Shown here one piece after another: positions 25,061 to 37,300 of a stretch of DNA of 64,000 nt. The position numbers and the translations under genes were made by a program. Origin of the DNA: Hydractinia symbiolongicarpus (Eukaryota; Cnidaria; Hydrozoa; Anthoathecata; Hydractiniidae); the NCBI RefSeq assembly GCF_029227915.1, contig NC_079878.1:30779501-30843500 (forward strand). Reading direction: 5' to 3'. The notes under the pieces were generated by a model. The model searched no databases. It was not told the DNA's origin and saw only the letters and a list, made by a program, of their open reading frames with translations. Each line of letters starts with the position of its first letter. Positions within the stretch are counted from its first letter, which is position 1.

Positions 25061-28000
25061 CCGGACTCAGCCCGCATAGTCAAAAGTATACAAAGAAAAT
25101 ACCCAGGGAGTAAACTGAATTCCCGAACGATTTTTTAAATCATTTTTTCACCACTAAAACGTATGAGACTTGTAGTTTTCAAAAATGTTTTCAATTTTGA
25201 TGAGACGCTGAATAAAAGAAGTTTAATCGCCGGCAAACGAAAACCCGCGATTTCCCGTAAATCCCGGACTCGGCCCGTATAGTGAAAAGTATACAAAGAA
25301 AGTACCCTGCGAGTAAACTCATTTCCAGGACGATTTTTTAAATTATCTTTTCACCACTAAAACGCACGAGATTTGTAGTTTTCAAAAATGTTTTCATTTT
25401 TGATCAGACGCTCAATAAAAGAAGTTTAATCGCCGGCAAACGAAAACCCGCGAATTCCCGTAAATCCCGGACTCGGCCCGTTTAGTCAATAGTATACAAA
25501 GAAAGTACCCTGTGAATAAACTCCTTCCCGAACGATTTTTTAAATTATTTTTTCACCACTAAAACTCATGAGACTTGTAGTTTTCAAAAATGTTTTCATT
25601 TTTGATGAGACGCTGAATAAAATTTGTTTAATCGCCGGCAAACTAAAACCCGCGATTTCCCGTAAATCCCGTGCTTGGCCCGTATAGTCGAGTATATACA
25701 AAGAAAGTACCCTGTGAGTAAACTCATTTCCAGAACGATTTTTTAAATTATCTTTTCACCACTAAAATGCATGAGACTTGTAGTTTTCAAAAATGTTTTC
25801 ATTTTTGATGAAACTCTGAATAAAAGAAGTTTAATTGCCGGTAAACGAAAACCCGCGAATTCCCGTAAATCCTGGACTCGGCCCGTATAGTCAAAAGTAT
25901 ACAAAGAAAATACCCAGGGAGTAAACACATTTTCCGAACGATTTTTTAAATTATTTTTTCACCACTAAAACGCATGAGACTTGTAGTTTTCAGGAATGTT
26001 TTCATTTTTGATGAGACGCTTAATGAAAGAAGTTTAATCACCGGCAAACGAAAACCCGCGATTTCCCGTAAATCCCGTGTTTGGCTCGTATAGTCGAGTA
26101 TATACAAAGAAAGTACCCTGTGAGTAAACTCCTTTCCAGAACGATTTTTTATATTATCTTTTCACCACTAAAACGCATGAAACTTGTAGTTTTCAAAAAT
26201 GTTTTCATTTTTGATCAGACGCGGAATAAAAGAAGTTTAATCGCCGGCAAACGAAAACCCGCGAATTCCCGTAAATCCCAGACTCGGCCCGTATAGTCAA
26301 AAGTACACAAAGAAAATACTCAGGGAGTAAACTCTTTTCCCGAACGATTTTTTAAATTATTTTTTTACCACTAAAACGTATGAGACTTGCAGTTTTCAAA
26401 AATGTTTTCATTTTTGATGAGACGCTGAATAAAAGAAGTTTAATCGCCGGCAAACAAAAACCCGCGATTTCCCGTAAATCCCGGACTCGGCCCGTATAGT
26501 CAAAAGTATACAAAGAAAGTACCCTGCGAGTAAACTCATTTCCAGAACGATTTTTTAAATTATCTTTTCACCACTAAAACGCACGAGACTTGTAGTTTTC
26601 AAAAATGTTTTTATTTTTGATGAGACGCTGAATAAAAGAAGTTTAATCGCCGGCAAACGAAAACCCACTATTTCCCGTAAATCCCGTGCTTGGCCCGTAT
26701 AGTCGAGTATATACAAAGAAAGTACCCTGTGAGTAAACTCATTTCCAGAACGATTTTTTTAAATTATCTTTTCACCACTAAAACGCATGAGATTTGTAGT
26801 CTTCAAAAATGTTTTCATTTTTGATGAGACGCGGAATAAAAGAAGTTTAATCGCCATCAAACGAAAAACCGTGATTTCCCGTAAATACCGGACTCAGCCC
26901 GCATAGTCAAAAGTATAAAAAGAAAATACCCAGGGAGTAAACTGAATTCCCGAACGATTTTTTAAATCATTTTTTCACCACTAAGACGTATGAGACTTGT
27001 AGTTTTCAAAAATGTTTTCAATTTTGATGAGACGCTGAATAAAAGAAGTTTAATCGCCGGCAAACGAAAACCCGCGATTTCCCGTAAATCCTGGACTCGG
27101 CCCGTATAGTGAAAAGTATACAAAGAAAGTACCCTGCGAGTAAACTCATTTCCAGAACGATTTTTTAAATTATCTTTTCACCACTAAAACGCACGAGATT
27201 TGTAGTTTTCAAAAATGTTTTCATTTTTGATGAGACGCTCAATAAAAGAAGTTTAATCGCCGGCAAACGAAAACCCGCGAATTCCCGTAAATCCCGGACT
27301 CGGCCCGTTTAGTCAATAGTATACAAAGAAAGTACCCTGTGAATAAACTCCTTCCCGAACGATTTTTTAAATTATTTTTTCACCACTAAAACTCATGAGA
27401 CTTGTAGTTTTCAAAAATGTTTTCATTTTTGATGAGACGCTGAATAAAATTTGTTTAATCGCCGGCAAACTAAAAACCCGCGATTTCCCGTAAATCCCGT
27501 GCTTGGCCCGTATAGTCGAGTATATACAAAGAAAGTACCCTGTGAGTAAACTCATTTCCAGAACGATTTTTTAAATTATCTTTTCACCACTAAAATGCAT
27601 GACACTTGTAGTTTTCAAAAATGTTTTCATTTTTGATGAGACTCTGAATAAAAGAAGTTTAATTGCCGGTAAACGAAAACCCGCGAATTCCCGTAAATCC
27701 TGGACTCGGCCCGTATAGTCAAAAGTATACAAAGAAAATACCCAGGGAGTAAACACATTTTCCGAACGATTTTTTAAATTATTTTTTCACCACTAAAACG
27801 CATGAGACTTGTAGTTTTCAGGAATGTTTTCATTTTTGATGAGACGCTTAATGAAAGAAGTTTAATCGCCGGCAAACGAAAACCCGCGATTTCCCGTAAA
27901 TCCCGTGTTTGGCTCGTATAGTCGAGTATATACAAAGAAAGTACCCTGTGAGTAAACTCCTTTCCAGAACGATTTTTTATATTATCTTTTCACCACTAAA

Positions 28001-30540
28001 ACGCATGAAACTTGTAGTTTTCAAAAATGTTTTCATTTTTGATCAGACGCGGAATAAAAGAAGTTTAATCGCCGGCAAATGAAAACCCGCGAATTCCCGT
28101 AAATCCCAGACTCGGCCCGTATAGTCAAAAGTACACAAAGAAAATACCCAGGGAGTAAACTCATTTCCCGAACGATTTTTTAAATTATTTTTTTACCACT
28201 AAAACGTATGAGACTTGCAGTTTTCAAAAATGTTTTCATTTTTGATGAGACGCTGAATAAAAGAAGTTTAATCGCCCGCAAACAAAAACCCGCGATTTCC
28301 CGTAAATCCCGGACTCGGCCCGTATAGTCAAAAGTATACAAAGAAAGTACCCTGCGAGTAAACTCATTTCCAGAACGATTTTTTAGATTATCCTTTCACC
28401 ACTAAAACGCACGAGACTTGTAGTTTTCAAAAATGTTTTTATTTTTGATGAGACGCTGAATAAAAGAAGTTTAATCGCCGGCAAACGAAAACCCGCGAAT
28501 TCCCGTAAATCCCGGACTCGGCCCGTATAGTCAAAAGTATACAAAGAAAATACCCAGGGAGTAAACTCATTTCCCAAAGGATTTTTTAAATTATTTTTTC
28601 ACCACTAAAACGCATGAGACATGTAGTTTTCAAAAATGTTTTCATTTTTGATGGGACGCTGAATGAAAGAAGTTTAATCGCCGGCAAACGAAAACCCACT
28701 ATTTCCCGTAAATCCCGTGCTTGGCCCGTATAGTCGAGTATATACAAAGAAAGTACCCTGAGAGTAAACTCATTTCCAGAACGATTTTTTAAATTATCTT
28801 TTCACCACTAAAACGCATGAGACTTGTAGTCTTCAAAAATGTTTTCATTTTTGATGAGACGCGGAATAAAAGAAGTTTAATCGCCATCAAACGAAAACCC
28901 GTGATTTCCCGTAAATCCCGGACTCGGCCCGTATAGTCAAAAGTATACAAAGAAAGTACCCTGCGAGTAAACTCATTTCCAGAACGATTTTTTAAATTAT
29001 CTTTTCACCACTAAAACGCACGAGACTTGTAGCTTTCAAAAATGTTCTCATTTTTGATGAGACGCTGAATAAAAGAAGTTTAATCGCCGGCAAACGAAAA
29101 CACGCGAATTCCCGTAAATCCCGGACTCGGCCCGTATAGTCAAAAGTATACAAAGAAAATACCCAGGGAGTAAACACATTTCCCGAAGGATTTTTTAAAG
29201 TATTTTTTCCTCACTAAAACGCAAGAGTCTTGTACTTCTCAGGAATGTTTTCATTTTTGATGAGACGCTTAATGAAAGAGGTTTAATCGCCGGCAAACAA
29301 AAAACCCGCCATTTCCCGTAAATCCCGGGCTTGGCCCGTATAGTCGAATGTATAGAAAGAAAGTACCCTGTGAGTAAACTCATTTCCAGAACGAATTTTT
29401 AAATTATCTTTTTACCACTAAAACGCATGAGACTTGTAGTTTTCAAAAATGTTTTCATTTTTGATGAGACGCTGAATAAAAGAAGTTTAATCGCCGGTAA
29501 ACGAAAACCCGCGAATTCCCGTAAATCCTGGACTCGGCCCGTATAGTCAAAAGTATACAAAGAAAATACCCAGGGAGTAAACACATTTTCCGAACGATTT
29601 TTTAAATTATTTTTTCACCACTAAAACGCATGAGACTTGTAGTTTTCAGGAATGTTTTCATTTTTGATGAGACGCTTAATGAAAGAAGTTTAATCGCCGG
29701 CAAACGAAAACCCGCGATTTCCCGTAAATCCCGTCTTTGGCTCGTATAGTCAGGTATATACAAAGAAAGTACCCTGTGAGTAAACTCCTTTCCAGAACGA
29801 TTTTTTATATTATCTTTTCACCACTAAAACGCATGAAACTTGTAGTTTTCAAAAATGTTTTCATTTTTGATAAGACGCGGAATAAAAGAAGTTTAATCGC
29901 CGGCAAACGAAAACCCGCGAATTCCCGTAAATCCCAGACTCGGCCCGTATAGTCAAAAGTACACAAAGAAAATACCCAGGGAGTAAACTCATTTCCCGAA
30001 CGATTTTTTAAATTATTTTTTCACCACTAAAACGTATGAGACTTGCAGTTTTCAAAAATGTTTTCATTTTTGATGAGACGCTGAATAAAAGAAGTTTAAT
30101 CGCCGGCAAACAAAAACCCGCGATTTCCCGTAAATCCCGGACTCGGCCCGTATAGTCAAAAGTATACAAAGAAAGTACCCTGCGAGTAAACTCATTTCCA
30201 GAACGATTTTTTAGATTATCTTTTCACCACTAAAACGCACGAGACTTGTAGTTTTTAAAAATGTTTTTATTTTTGATGAGACGCTGAATAAAAGAAGTTT
30301 AATCGCCGGCAAACGAAAACCCGCGAATTCCCGTAAATCCCGGACTCGGCCCGTATAGTCAAAAGTATACAAAGAAAATACCCAGGGAGTAAACTCATTT
30401 CCCGAAGGATTTTTTAAACTATTTTTTTACCACTAAAACGCATGAGACTTGTAGTTTTCAAAAATGTTTTCATTTTTGATGGGACGCTGAATGAAAGAAG
30501 TTTAATCGCCGGCAAACGAAAACCCACTATTTCCCGTAAA
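25061..30540 (-). repeat. 9-monomer higher-order repeat (about 1,828 bp, up to three copies)
   Basis: A constant offset of 1,827-1,828 bp links several rare markers: CCGGACTCAGCCCGCATAG at 25,061 and 26,888; GTGAATAAACTCCTTCCC at about 25,512 and 27,340; TCCCGTGTTTGGCTCG at 26,073 and 27,901, with CCGTCTTTGGCTCG at 29,731 as its third copy; AAATCCCAGACTCGG and GTACACAAAG following in all three; and AACCCACTATTTCCC at 28,695 and 30,523. Copies two and three are not complete matches along their whole length, so the unit has been rearranged after amplification. Confidence 0.82.
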
Positions 30541-32310
30541 TCCCGTGCTTGGCCCGTATAGTCGAGTATATACAAAGAAAGTACCCTGTGAGTAAACTCA
30601 TTTCCAGAACGATTTTTTAATTTATCTTTTCACCACTAAAACGCACGAGACTTGTAGTTTTCAAAAATGTTTTCATTTTTGATGAGACGCTGAACAAAAG
30701 AAGTTTAGTCGCCGGCAAACGAAAACCCGCGATTTCCCGTAAATCCCGTGCTTGGCCCGTATAGTCGAGTATATACAAAGAAAATACCCAGGGAGTAAAC
30801 ACATTTCCCGAAGGATTTTTTAAAGTATTTTTTCCTCACTAAAACGCATGAGACTTGTACTTTTCAGGAATGTTTTCATTTTTGATGAGACGCTTAATGA
30901 AAGAGCTTTAATTGCCGGCAAACAAAAAACCCGCGATTTCCCGTAAATCCCGGGCTTGGCCCGTATAGTCGAATGTATACAAAGAAAGTACCCTGTGAGT
31001 AAACTCATTTCCAGAACGAATTTTTAAATTATCTTTTCACCACTAAAACGCATGAGACTTGTAATTTTCAAAAATGTTTTCATTTTTGATGAGACGCGGA
31101 ATAAAAGAAGTTTAATCGCCGGCAAACGAAAACCCGCAATTTCCCGTAAATCCCGGACTCGGCCTGTATAGTCAATAGTATAGAAAGAAAATACCCAGGG
31201 AGTAAACTCATTTCCCGAACGATTTTTTAAATTATTTTTTCACCACTAAAACGCATGAGACTTGTAGTTTTCAAAAATGTTTTCATTTTTGATGAGACGC
31301 TGAATAAAAGAAGTTTAATCGCCGGCAAACGAAAACCCGCGATTTCCCGTAAATCCCGGACTCGGCCCGTATAGTCAAAAGTATACGAAGAAAGTACCCT
31401 GCGAGTAAACTCATTTCCAGAACGATTTTTTAAATTATCTTTTCACCACTAAAACGCACGAGACTTGTAGTTTTCAAAAATGTTTTCATTTTTGATGAGA
31501 CGCTGAATAAAAGAAGTTTAATCGCCGGCAAACGATAACCCGCGAATTCCCGTAAATCCCGGACTCGGCCCGTATAGTCAAAAGTATACAAAGAAAATAC
31601 CCAGGGAGTAAACTCATTTTCCGAACGATTTTTTAAATTATTTTTTCACCACTAAAACGCATGAGACTTGTAGTTTTCAAAAATGTTTTCATTTTTGATG
31701 GGACGCTGAATGAAAGAAGTTTAATCGCCGGCAAACGAAAACCCGCGATTTCCCGTAAATCCCGTGCTTGGCACGTATAGTCGAGTATATACAAAGAAAG
31801 TACCCTATGAGTAAACTCATTTCCAGAACGATTTTTTAAATTATCTTTTCACGACTAAAACGCATGATACTTGTAGTCTTCAAAAGTGTTTTCATTTTTG
31901 ATGAGACGCGAAATAAAAGAAGTTTAATCGCCGGCAAACGAAAACCCGTGATTTCCCGTAAATCCCGGACTCGGCCCGTATAGTCAAAAATATACAAAGA
32001 AAATACCCAGGAAGTAAACACATTTCCCGAAGGATTTTTTAAAGTATTTTTTCACCACTAAAACGCATGAGACTTGTAGTTTTCAAAAATGTTTTCATTT
32101 TTGATGAGACGCTGAATAAAAGAAGTTTAATCGCTGGCAAACGATAACCCGCAAATTCCCGTAAATCCCGGACTCGGCTCGTATAGCCAAAAGTATACAA
32201 AGAAAGTACCCAGGGAATAATCTCAATTCCCGAACGATTTTTTAAATTATTTTTTCACAACAAAAACGCATGAGACTTGTAGTTTTCAAAAATGTTTTCA
32301 TTTTTGATGA
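30541..32310 (-). repeat. Mixed-subtype satellite between two amplified regions
   Basis: About nine monomers of types A, B and C with no clear block repeat of their own. A true type B monomer ends at 31,008 and keeps the CAGGAATG form of the dyad. The CCGATGATAC and GAAGTAAACAC variants near 31,836-32,021 are private. Several monomers resemble the seed monomers of the amplified blocks that follow. Confidence 0.7.
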
Positions 32311-33242
32311 GACGCTTTATGAAAGAGGTTTAATTGCCGGCAAACAAAAAACCCGCGATTTCCCGTAAATCCCGGGCTTGGCCCGTATAGTCGAATGTAT
32401 ACAAAGAAAGTACCCTGTGAGTAAACTCATTTCCAGAACGAATTTTTAAATTATCTTTTCACCACTAAAACGCATGAGACTTGTAATTTTCAAAAATGTT
32501 TTCATTTTTGATGAGACGCGGAATAAAAGAAGTTTAATCGCCGGCAAACGAAAACCCGCGATTTCCCGTAAATCCCGGACTCGGCCTGTATAGTCAATAG
32601 TATAGAAAGAAAATACCCAGGGAGTAAACTCATTTCCCGAACGATTTTTTAAATTACTTTTTCACCACTAAAACGCATAAGACTTGTAGTTTTCAAAAAT
32701 GTTTTCATTTTTGATGAGACGCTGAATAAAAGAAGTTTAATCGCCGGCAAACAAAAACCGGCGATTTCCCGTAAATCCCGGACTCGGCCCGTATAGTCAA
32801 AAGTATACGAAGAAAGTACCCTGCGAGTAAACTCATTTCCAGAACGATTTTTTAAATTATCTTTTCACCACTAAAACGCACGAGACTTGTAGTTTTCGAA
32901 AATGTTTTCATTTTTGATGAGACGCTGAATAAAAGAAGTTTAATCGCCGGCAAACGAAAACCCGCGAATTCCCGTAAATCCCGGACTCGGCCCGTATAGT
33001 CAAAAGTATACAAAGAAAATACCCAGGGAGTAAACTCATTTCCCGAACGATTTTTTAAATTATCTTTTCACCACTAAAACGCATGAGACTTGTAGTCTTC
33101 AAAAGTGTTTTCATTTTTGATGAGACGCGAAATAAAAGAAGTTTAATCGCCGGCAAACGAAAACCCGTGATTTTCCGTAAATCCCGGACTCGGCCCGTAT
33201 AGTCAAAAGTATACAAAGAAAATACCCAGGGAGTAAACACAT

Positions 33243-33446
33243 TTCCTGAAGGATTTTTTAAAGTATTTTTTCTCCACTAAAACGCATGAGACTTGTAGTT
33301 TTCAAAAATGTTTTCATTTTTGATGAGACGCTTAATGAAAGAGGTTTAATTGCCGGCAAACAAAAACCCCGCGATTTCCCGTAAATCCCGGGCTTGACCC
33401 GTATAGTCGAATGTATACAAAGAAAGTACCCTGTGAGTAAACTCAT
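33243..33446 (-). repeat. Chimeric B/A monomer (204 bp) of the right arm
   Basis: Read on the minus strand, this monomer starts as type B (GTATACATTCGAC, then CATTAAGCGTC). From the dyad on it is type A, with an intact CATTTTTGA and GAAAACTACAAG. The subtype change falls between the CATTAAGCG marker and the right stem of the dyad. True type B monomers in the same arm, such as the one starting at 31,008, keep CATTCCTGA. The chimera has been amplified: copies are seen near 36,696, 37,103, 42,182, 44,823, 46,446, 51,726 and 52,538. Confidence 0.8.
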
Positions 33447-34336
33447 TTCCAGAACGAATTTTTAAATTATCTTTTCACCACTAAAACGCATGAGACTTGT
33501 AATTTTCAAAAATGTTTTCATTTTTGATGAGACGCGGAATAAAAGAAGTTTAATCGCCGGCAAACGAAAACCCGCGATTTCCCGTAAATCCCGGACTCGG
33601 CCTGTATAGTCAATAGTATAGAAAGAAAATACCCAGGGAGTAAACTCATTTCCCGAACGATTTTTTAAATTATTTTTTCACCACTAAAACGCATAAGACT
33701 TGTAGTTTTCAAAAATGTTTTCATTTTTGATGAGATGCTGAATAAAAGAAGTTTAATCGCCGGCAAACGAAAACCCGCGATTTCCCGTAAATCCCGGACT
33801 CGGCCCGTATAGTCAAAAGTATACGAAGAAAGTACCCTGCGAGTAAACTCATTTCCAGAACGATTTTTTAAATTATCTTTTCACCACTAAAACGCACGAG
33901 ACTTGTAGTTTTCAAAAATGTTTTCATTTTTGATGAGACGCTGAATAAAAGAAGTTTAATCGCCGGCAAACGAAAACCTGCGAATTCCCGTAAATCCCGG
34001 ACTCGGCCCGTATAGTCAAAAGTATACAAAGAAAATACCCACGGAGTAAACTCATTTCCCGAACGATTTTTTAAATTATCTTTTCTCCACTAAAACGCAT
34101 GAGACTTGTAGTCTTCAAAAGTGTTTTCAATTTTGATGAGACGCGAAATAAAAGAAGTTTAATCGCCGGCAAACGAAAACCCGTGATTTCCCGTAAATCC
34201 CGGACTCGGCCCGTATAGTGAAAAGTATACAAAGAAAATACCCAGGGAGTAAACACATTTCCTGAAAGATTTTTTAAAGTATTTTTTCACCACTAAAACG
34301 CATGAGACTTGTAGTTTTCAAAAATGTTTTCATTTT

Positions 34337-34352
34337 TAATGAGCAATGAATA
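34337..34352 (-). repeat. Marker indel variant TTAATGAGCAATGAAT
   Basis: Where other monomers read GATGAGACGCTGAAT, this one reads AATGAGCAATGAAT, a small complex indel next to the dyad. The same event is seen near 37,993, 43,073, 45,714 and 47,336, and in a GATGAGCAATGAAT form near 54,444. Because it is unlikely to arise repeatedly, it marks copies descended from one monomer. Confidence 0.85.
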
Positions 34353-37300
34353 AAAGAAGTTTAATCGCCGGCAAACGATAACCCGCAAATTCCCGTAAAT
34401 CCCGGACTCGGCTCGTATAGCCAAAAGTATACAAAGAAAGTACCCAGGGAGTAATCTCAATTCCCGAACGATTTTTTAAATTATTTTTTCACAACAAAAA
34501 CGCATGAGACTTGTAGTTTTCAAAAATGTTTTCATTTTTGATGAGACACGGAATAAAAGAAGTTTAATCGCCGGCAAACGAAAACCCGCGATTTCCCGTA
34601 AATCCCGGACTCGGCCTGTATAGTCAATAGTATAGAAAGAAAATACCCAGGGAGTAAACTCATTTCCCGAACGATTTTTTAAATTATTTTTTCACCACTA
34701 AAACGCATGAGACTTGTAGTTTTCAAAAATGTTTTCATTTTTGATGAGACGCTTTATGAAAGAGGTTTAATTGCCGGCAAACAAAAAACCGCGATTTCCC
34801 GTAAATCCCGGGCTTGGCACGTATAGTCGAATGTATACAAAGAAAGTACCCTGTGAGTAAACTCATTTCCAGAACGAATTTTTAAATTATCTTTTCACCA
34901 CTAAAACGCATGAGACTTGTAATTTTCAAAAATGTTTTCATTTTTGATGAGACGCGGAATAAAAGAAGTTTAATCGCCGGCAAACGAAAACCCGCGATTT
35001 CCCGTAAATCCCGGACTCGGCCTGTATAGTCAATAGTATAGAAAGAAAATACCCAGGGAGTAAACACATTTCCTGAAGGATTTTTTAAAGTATTTTTTCT
35101 CCACTAAAACGCATGAGACTTGTAGTTTTCAAAAATGTTTTCATTTTTGATGAGACGCTTAATGAAAGAGGTTTAATTGCCGGCAAACAAAAAACCCGCG
35201 ATTTCCCGTAAATCCCGGACTCGGCGTGTATAGTCAATAGTATAGAAAGAAAATACCCAGGGAGTAAACTCATTTCCCGAACGATTTTTTAAATTAATTT
35301 TTCACCACTAAAACGCATAAGACTTGTAGTTTTCAAAAATGTTTTCATTTTTGATGAGACGCTGAATAAAAGAAGTTTAATCGCCGGCAAACGAAAACCG
35401 GCGATTTCCCGTAAATCCCGGACTCGGCCCGTATAGTCAAAAGTATACGAAGAAAGTACCCTGCGAGTAAACTCATTTCCAGAACGATTTTTTAAATTAT
35501 CTTTTCACCACTAAAACGCACGAGACTTGTAGTTTTCAAAAATGTTTTCATTTTTGATGAGACGCTTTATGAAAGAGGTTTAATTGCCGGCAAACAAAAA
35601 ACCCGCGATTTCCCGTAAATCCCGGGCTTGGCCCGTATAGTCGAATGTATACAAAGAAAGTACCCTGTGAGTAAACTCATTTCCAGAACGAATTTTTAAA
35701 TTATCTTTTCACCACTAAAACGCATGAGACTTGTAATTTTCAAAAATGTTTTCATTTTTGATGAGACGCGGAATAAAAGAAGTTTAATCGCCGGCAAACG
35801 AAAACCCGCGATTTCCCGTAAATCCCGGACTCGGCCTGTATAGTCAATAGTATAGAAAGAAAATACCCAGGGAGTAAACTCATTTCCCGAACGATTTTTT
35901 AAATTACTTTTTCACCACTAAAACGCATAAGACTTGTAGTTTTCAAAAATGTTTTCATTTTTGATGAGACGCTGAATAAAAGAAGTTTAATCGCCGGCAA
36001 ACAAAAACCGGCGATTTCCCGTAAATCCCGGACTCGGCCCGTATAGTCAAAAGTATACGAAGAAAGTACCCTGCGAGTAAACTCATTTCCAGAACGATTT
36101 TTTAAATTATCTTTTCACCACTAAAACGCACGAGACTTGTAGTTTTCGAAAATGTTTTCATTTTTGATGAGACGCTGAATAAAAGAAGTTTAATCGCCGG
36201 CAAACGAAAACCCGCGAATTCCCGTAAATCCCGGACTCGGCCCGTATAGTCAAAAGTATACAAAGAAAATACCCAGGGAGTAAACTCATTTCCCGAACGA
36301 TTTTTTAAATTATCTTTTCACCACTAAAACGCATGAGACTTGTAGTCTTCAAAAGTGTTTTCATTTTTGATGAGACGCGAAATAAAAGAAGTTTAATCGC
36401 CGGCAAACGAAAACCCGTGATTTTCCGTAAATCCCGGACTCGGCCCGTATAGTCAAAAGTATACAAAGAAAATACCCAGGGAGTAAACACATTTCCTGAA
36501 GGATTTTTTAAAGTATTTTTTCTCCACTAAAACGCATGAGACTTGTAGTTTTCAAAAATGTTTTCATTTTTGATGAGACGCTTAATGAAAGAGGTTTAAT
36601 TGCCGGCAAACAAAAACCCCGCGATTTCCCGTAAATCCCGGGCTTGACCCGTATAGTCGAATGTATACAAAGAAAGTACCCTGTGAGTAAACTCACTTCC
36701 AGAACGAATTTTTAAATTATCTTTTCACCACTAAAACGCATGAGACTTGTAATTTTCAAAAATGTTTTCATTTTTGATGAGACGCGGAATAAAAGAAGTT
36801 TAATCGCCGGCAAACGAAAACCCGCGATTTCCCGTAAATCCCGGACTCGGCCTGTATAGTCAATAGTATACAAAGAAAATACCCAGGGAGTAAACACATT
36901 TCCTGAAGGATTTTTTAAAGTATTTTTTCTCCACTAAAACGCATGAGACTTGTAGTTTTCAAAAATGTTTTCATTTTTGATGAGACGCTTAATGAAAGAG
37001 GTTTAATTGCCGGCAAACAAAAACCCCGCGATTTCCCGTAAATCCCGGGCTTGACCCGTATAGTCGAATGTATACAAAGAAAGTACCCTGTGAGTAAACT
37101 CATTTCCAGAACGAATTTTTAAATTATCTTTTCACCACTAAAACGCATGAGACTTATAATTTTCAAAAATGTTTTCATTTTTGATGAGACGCGGAATAAA
37201 AGAAGTTTAATCGCCGGCAAACGAAAACCCGCGATTTCCCGTAAATCCCGGACTCGGCCTGTATAGTCAATAGTATAGAAAGAAAATACCCAGGGAGTAA

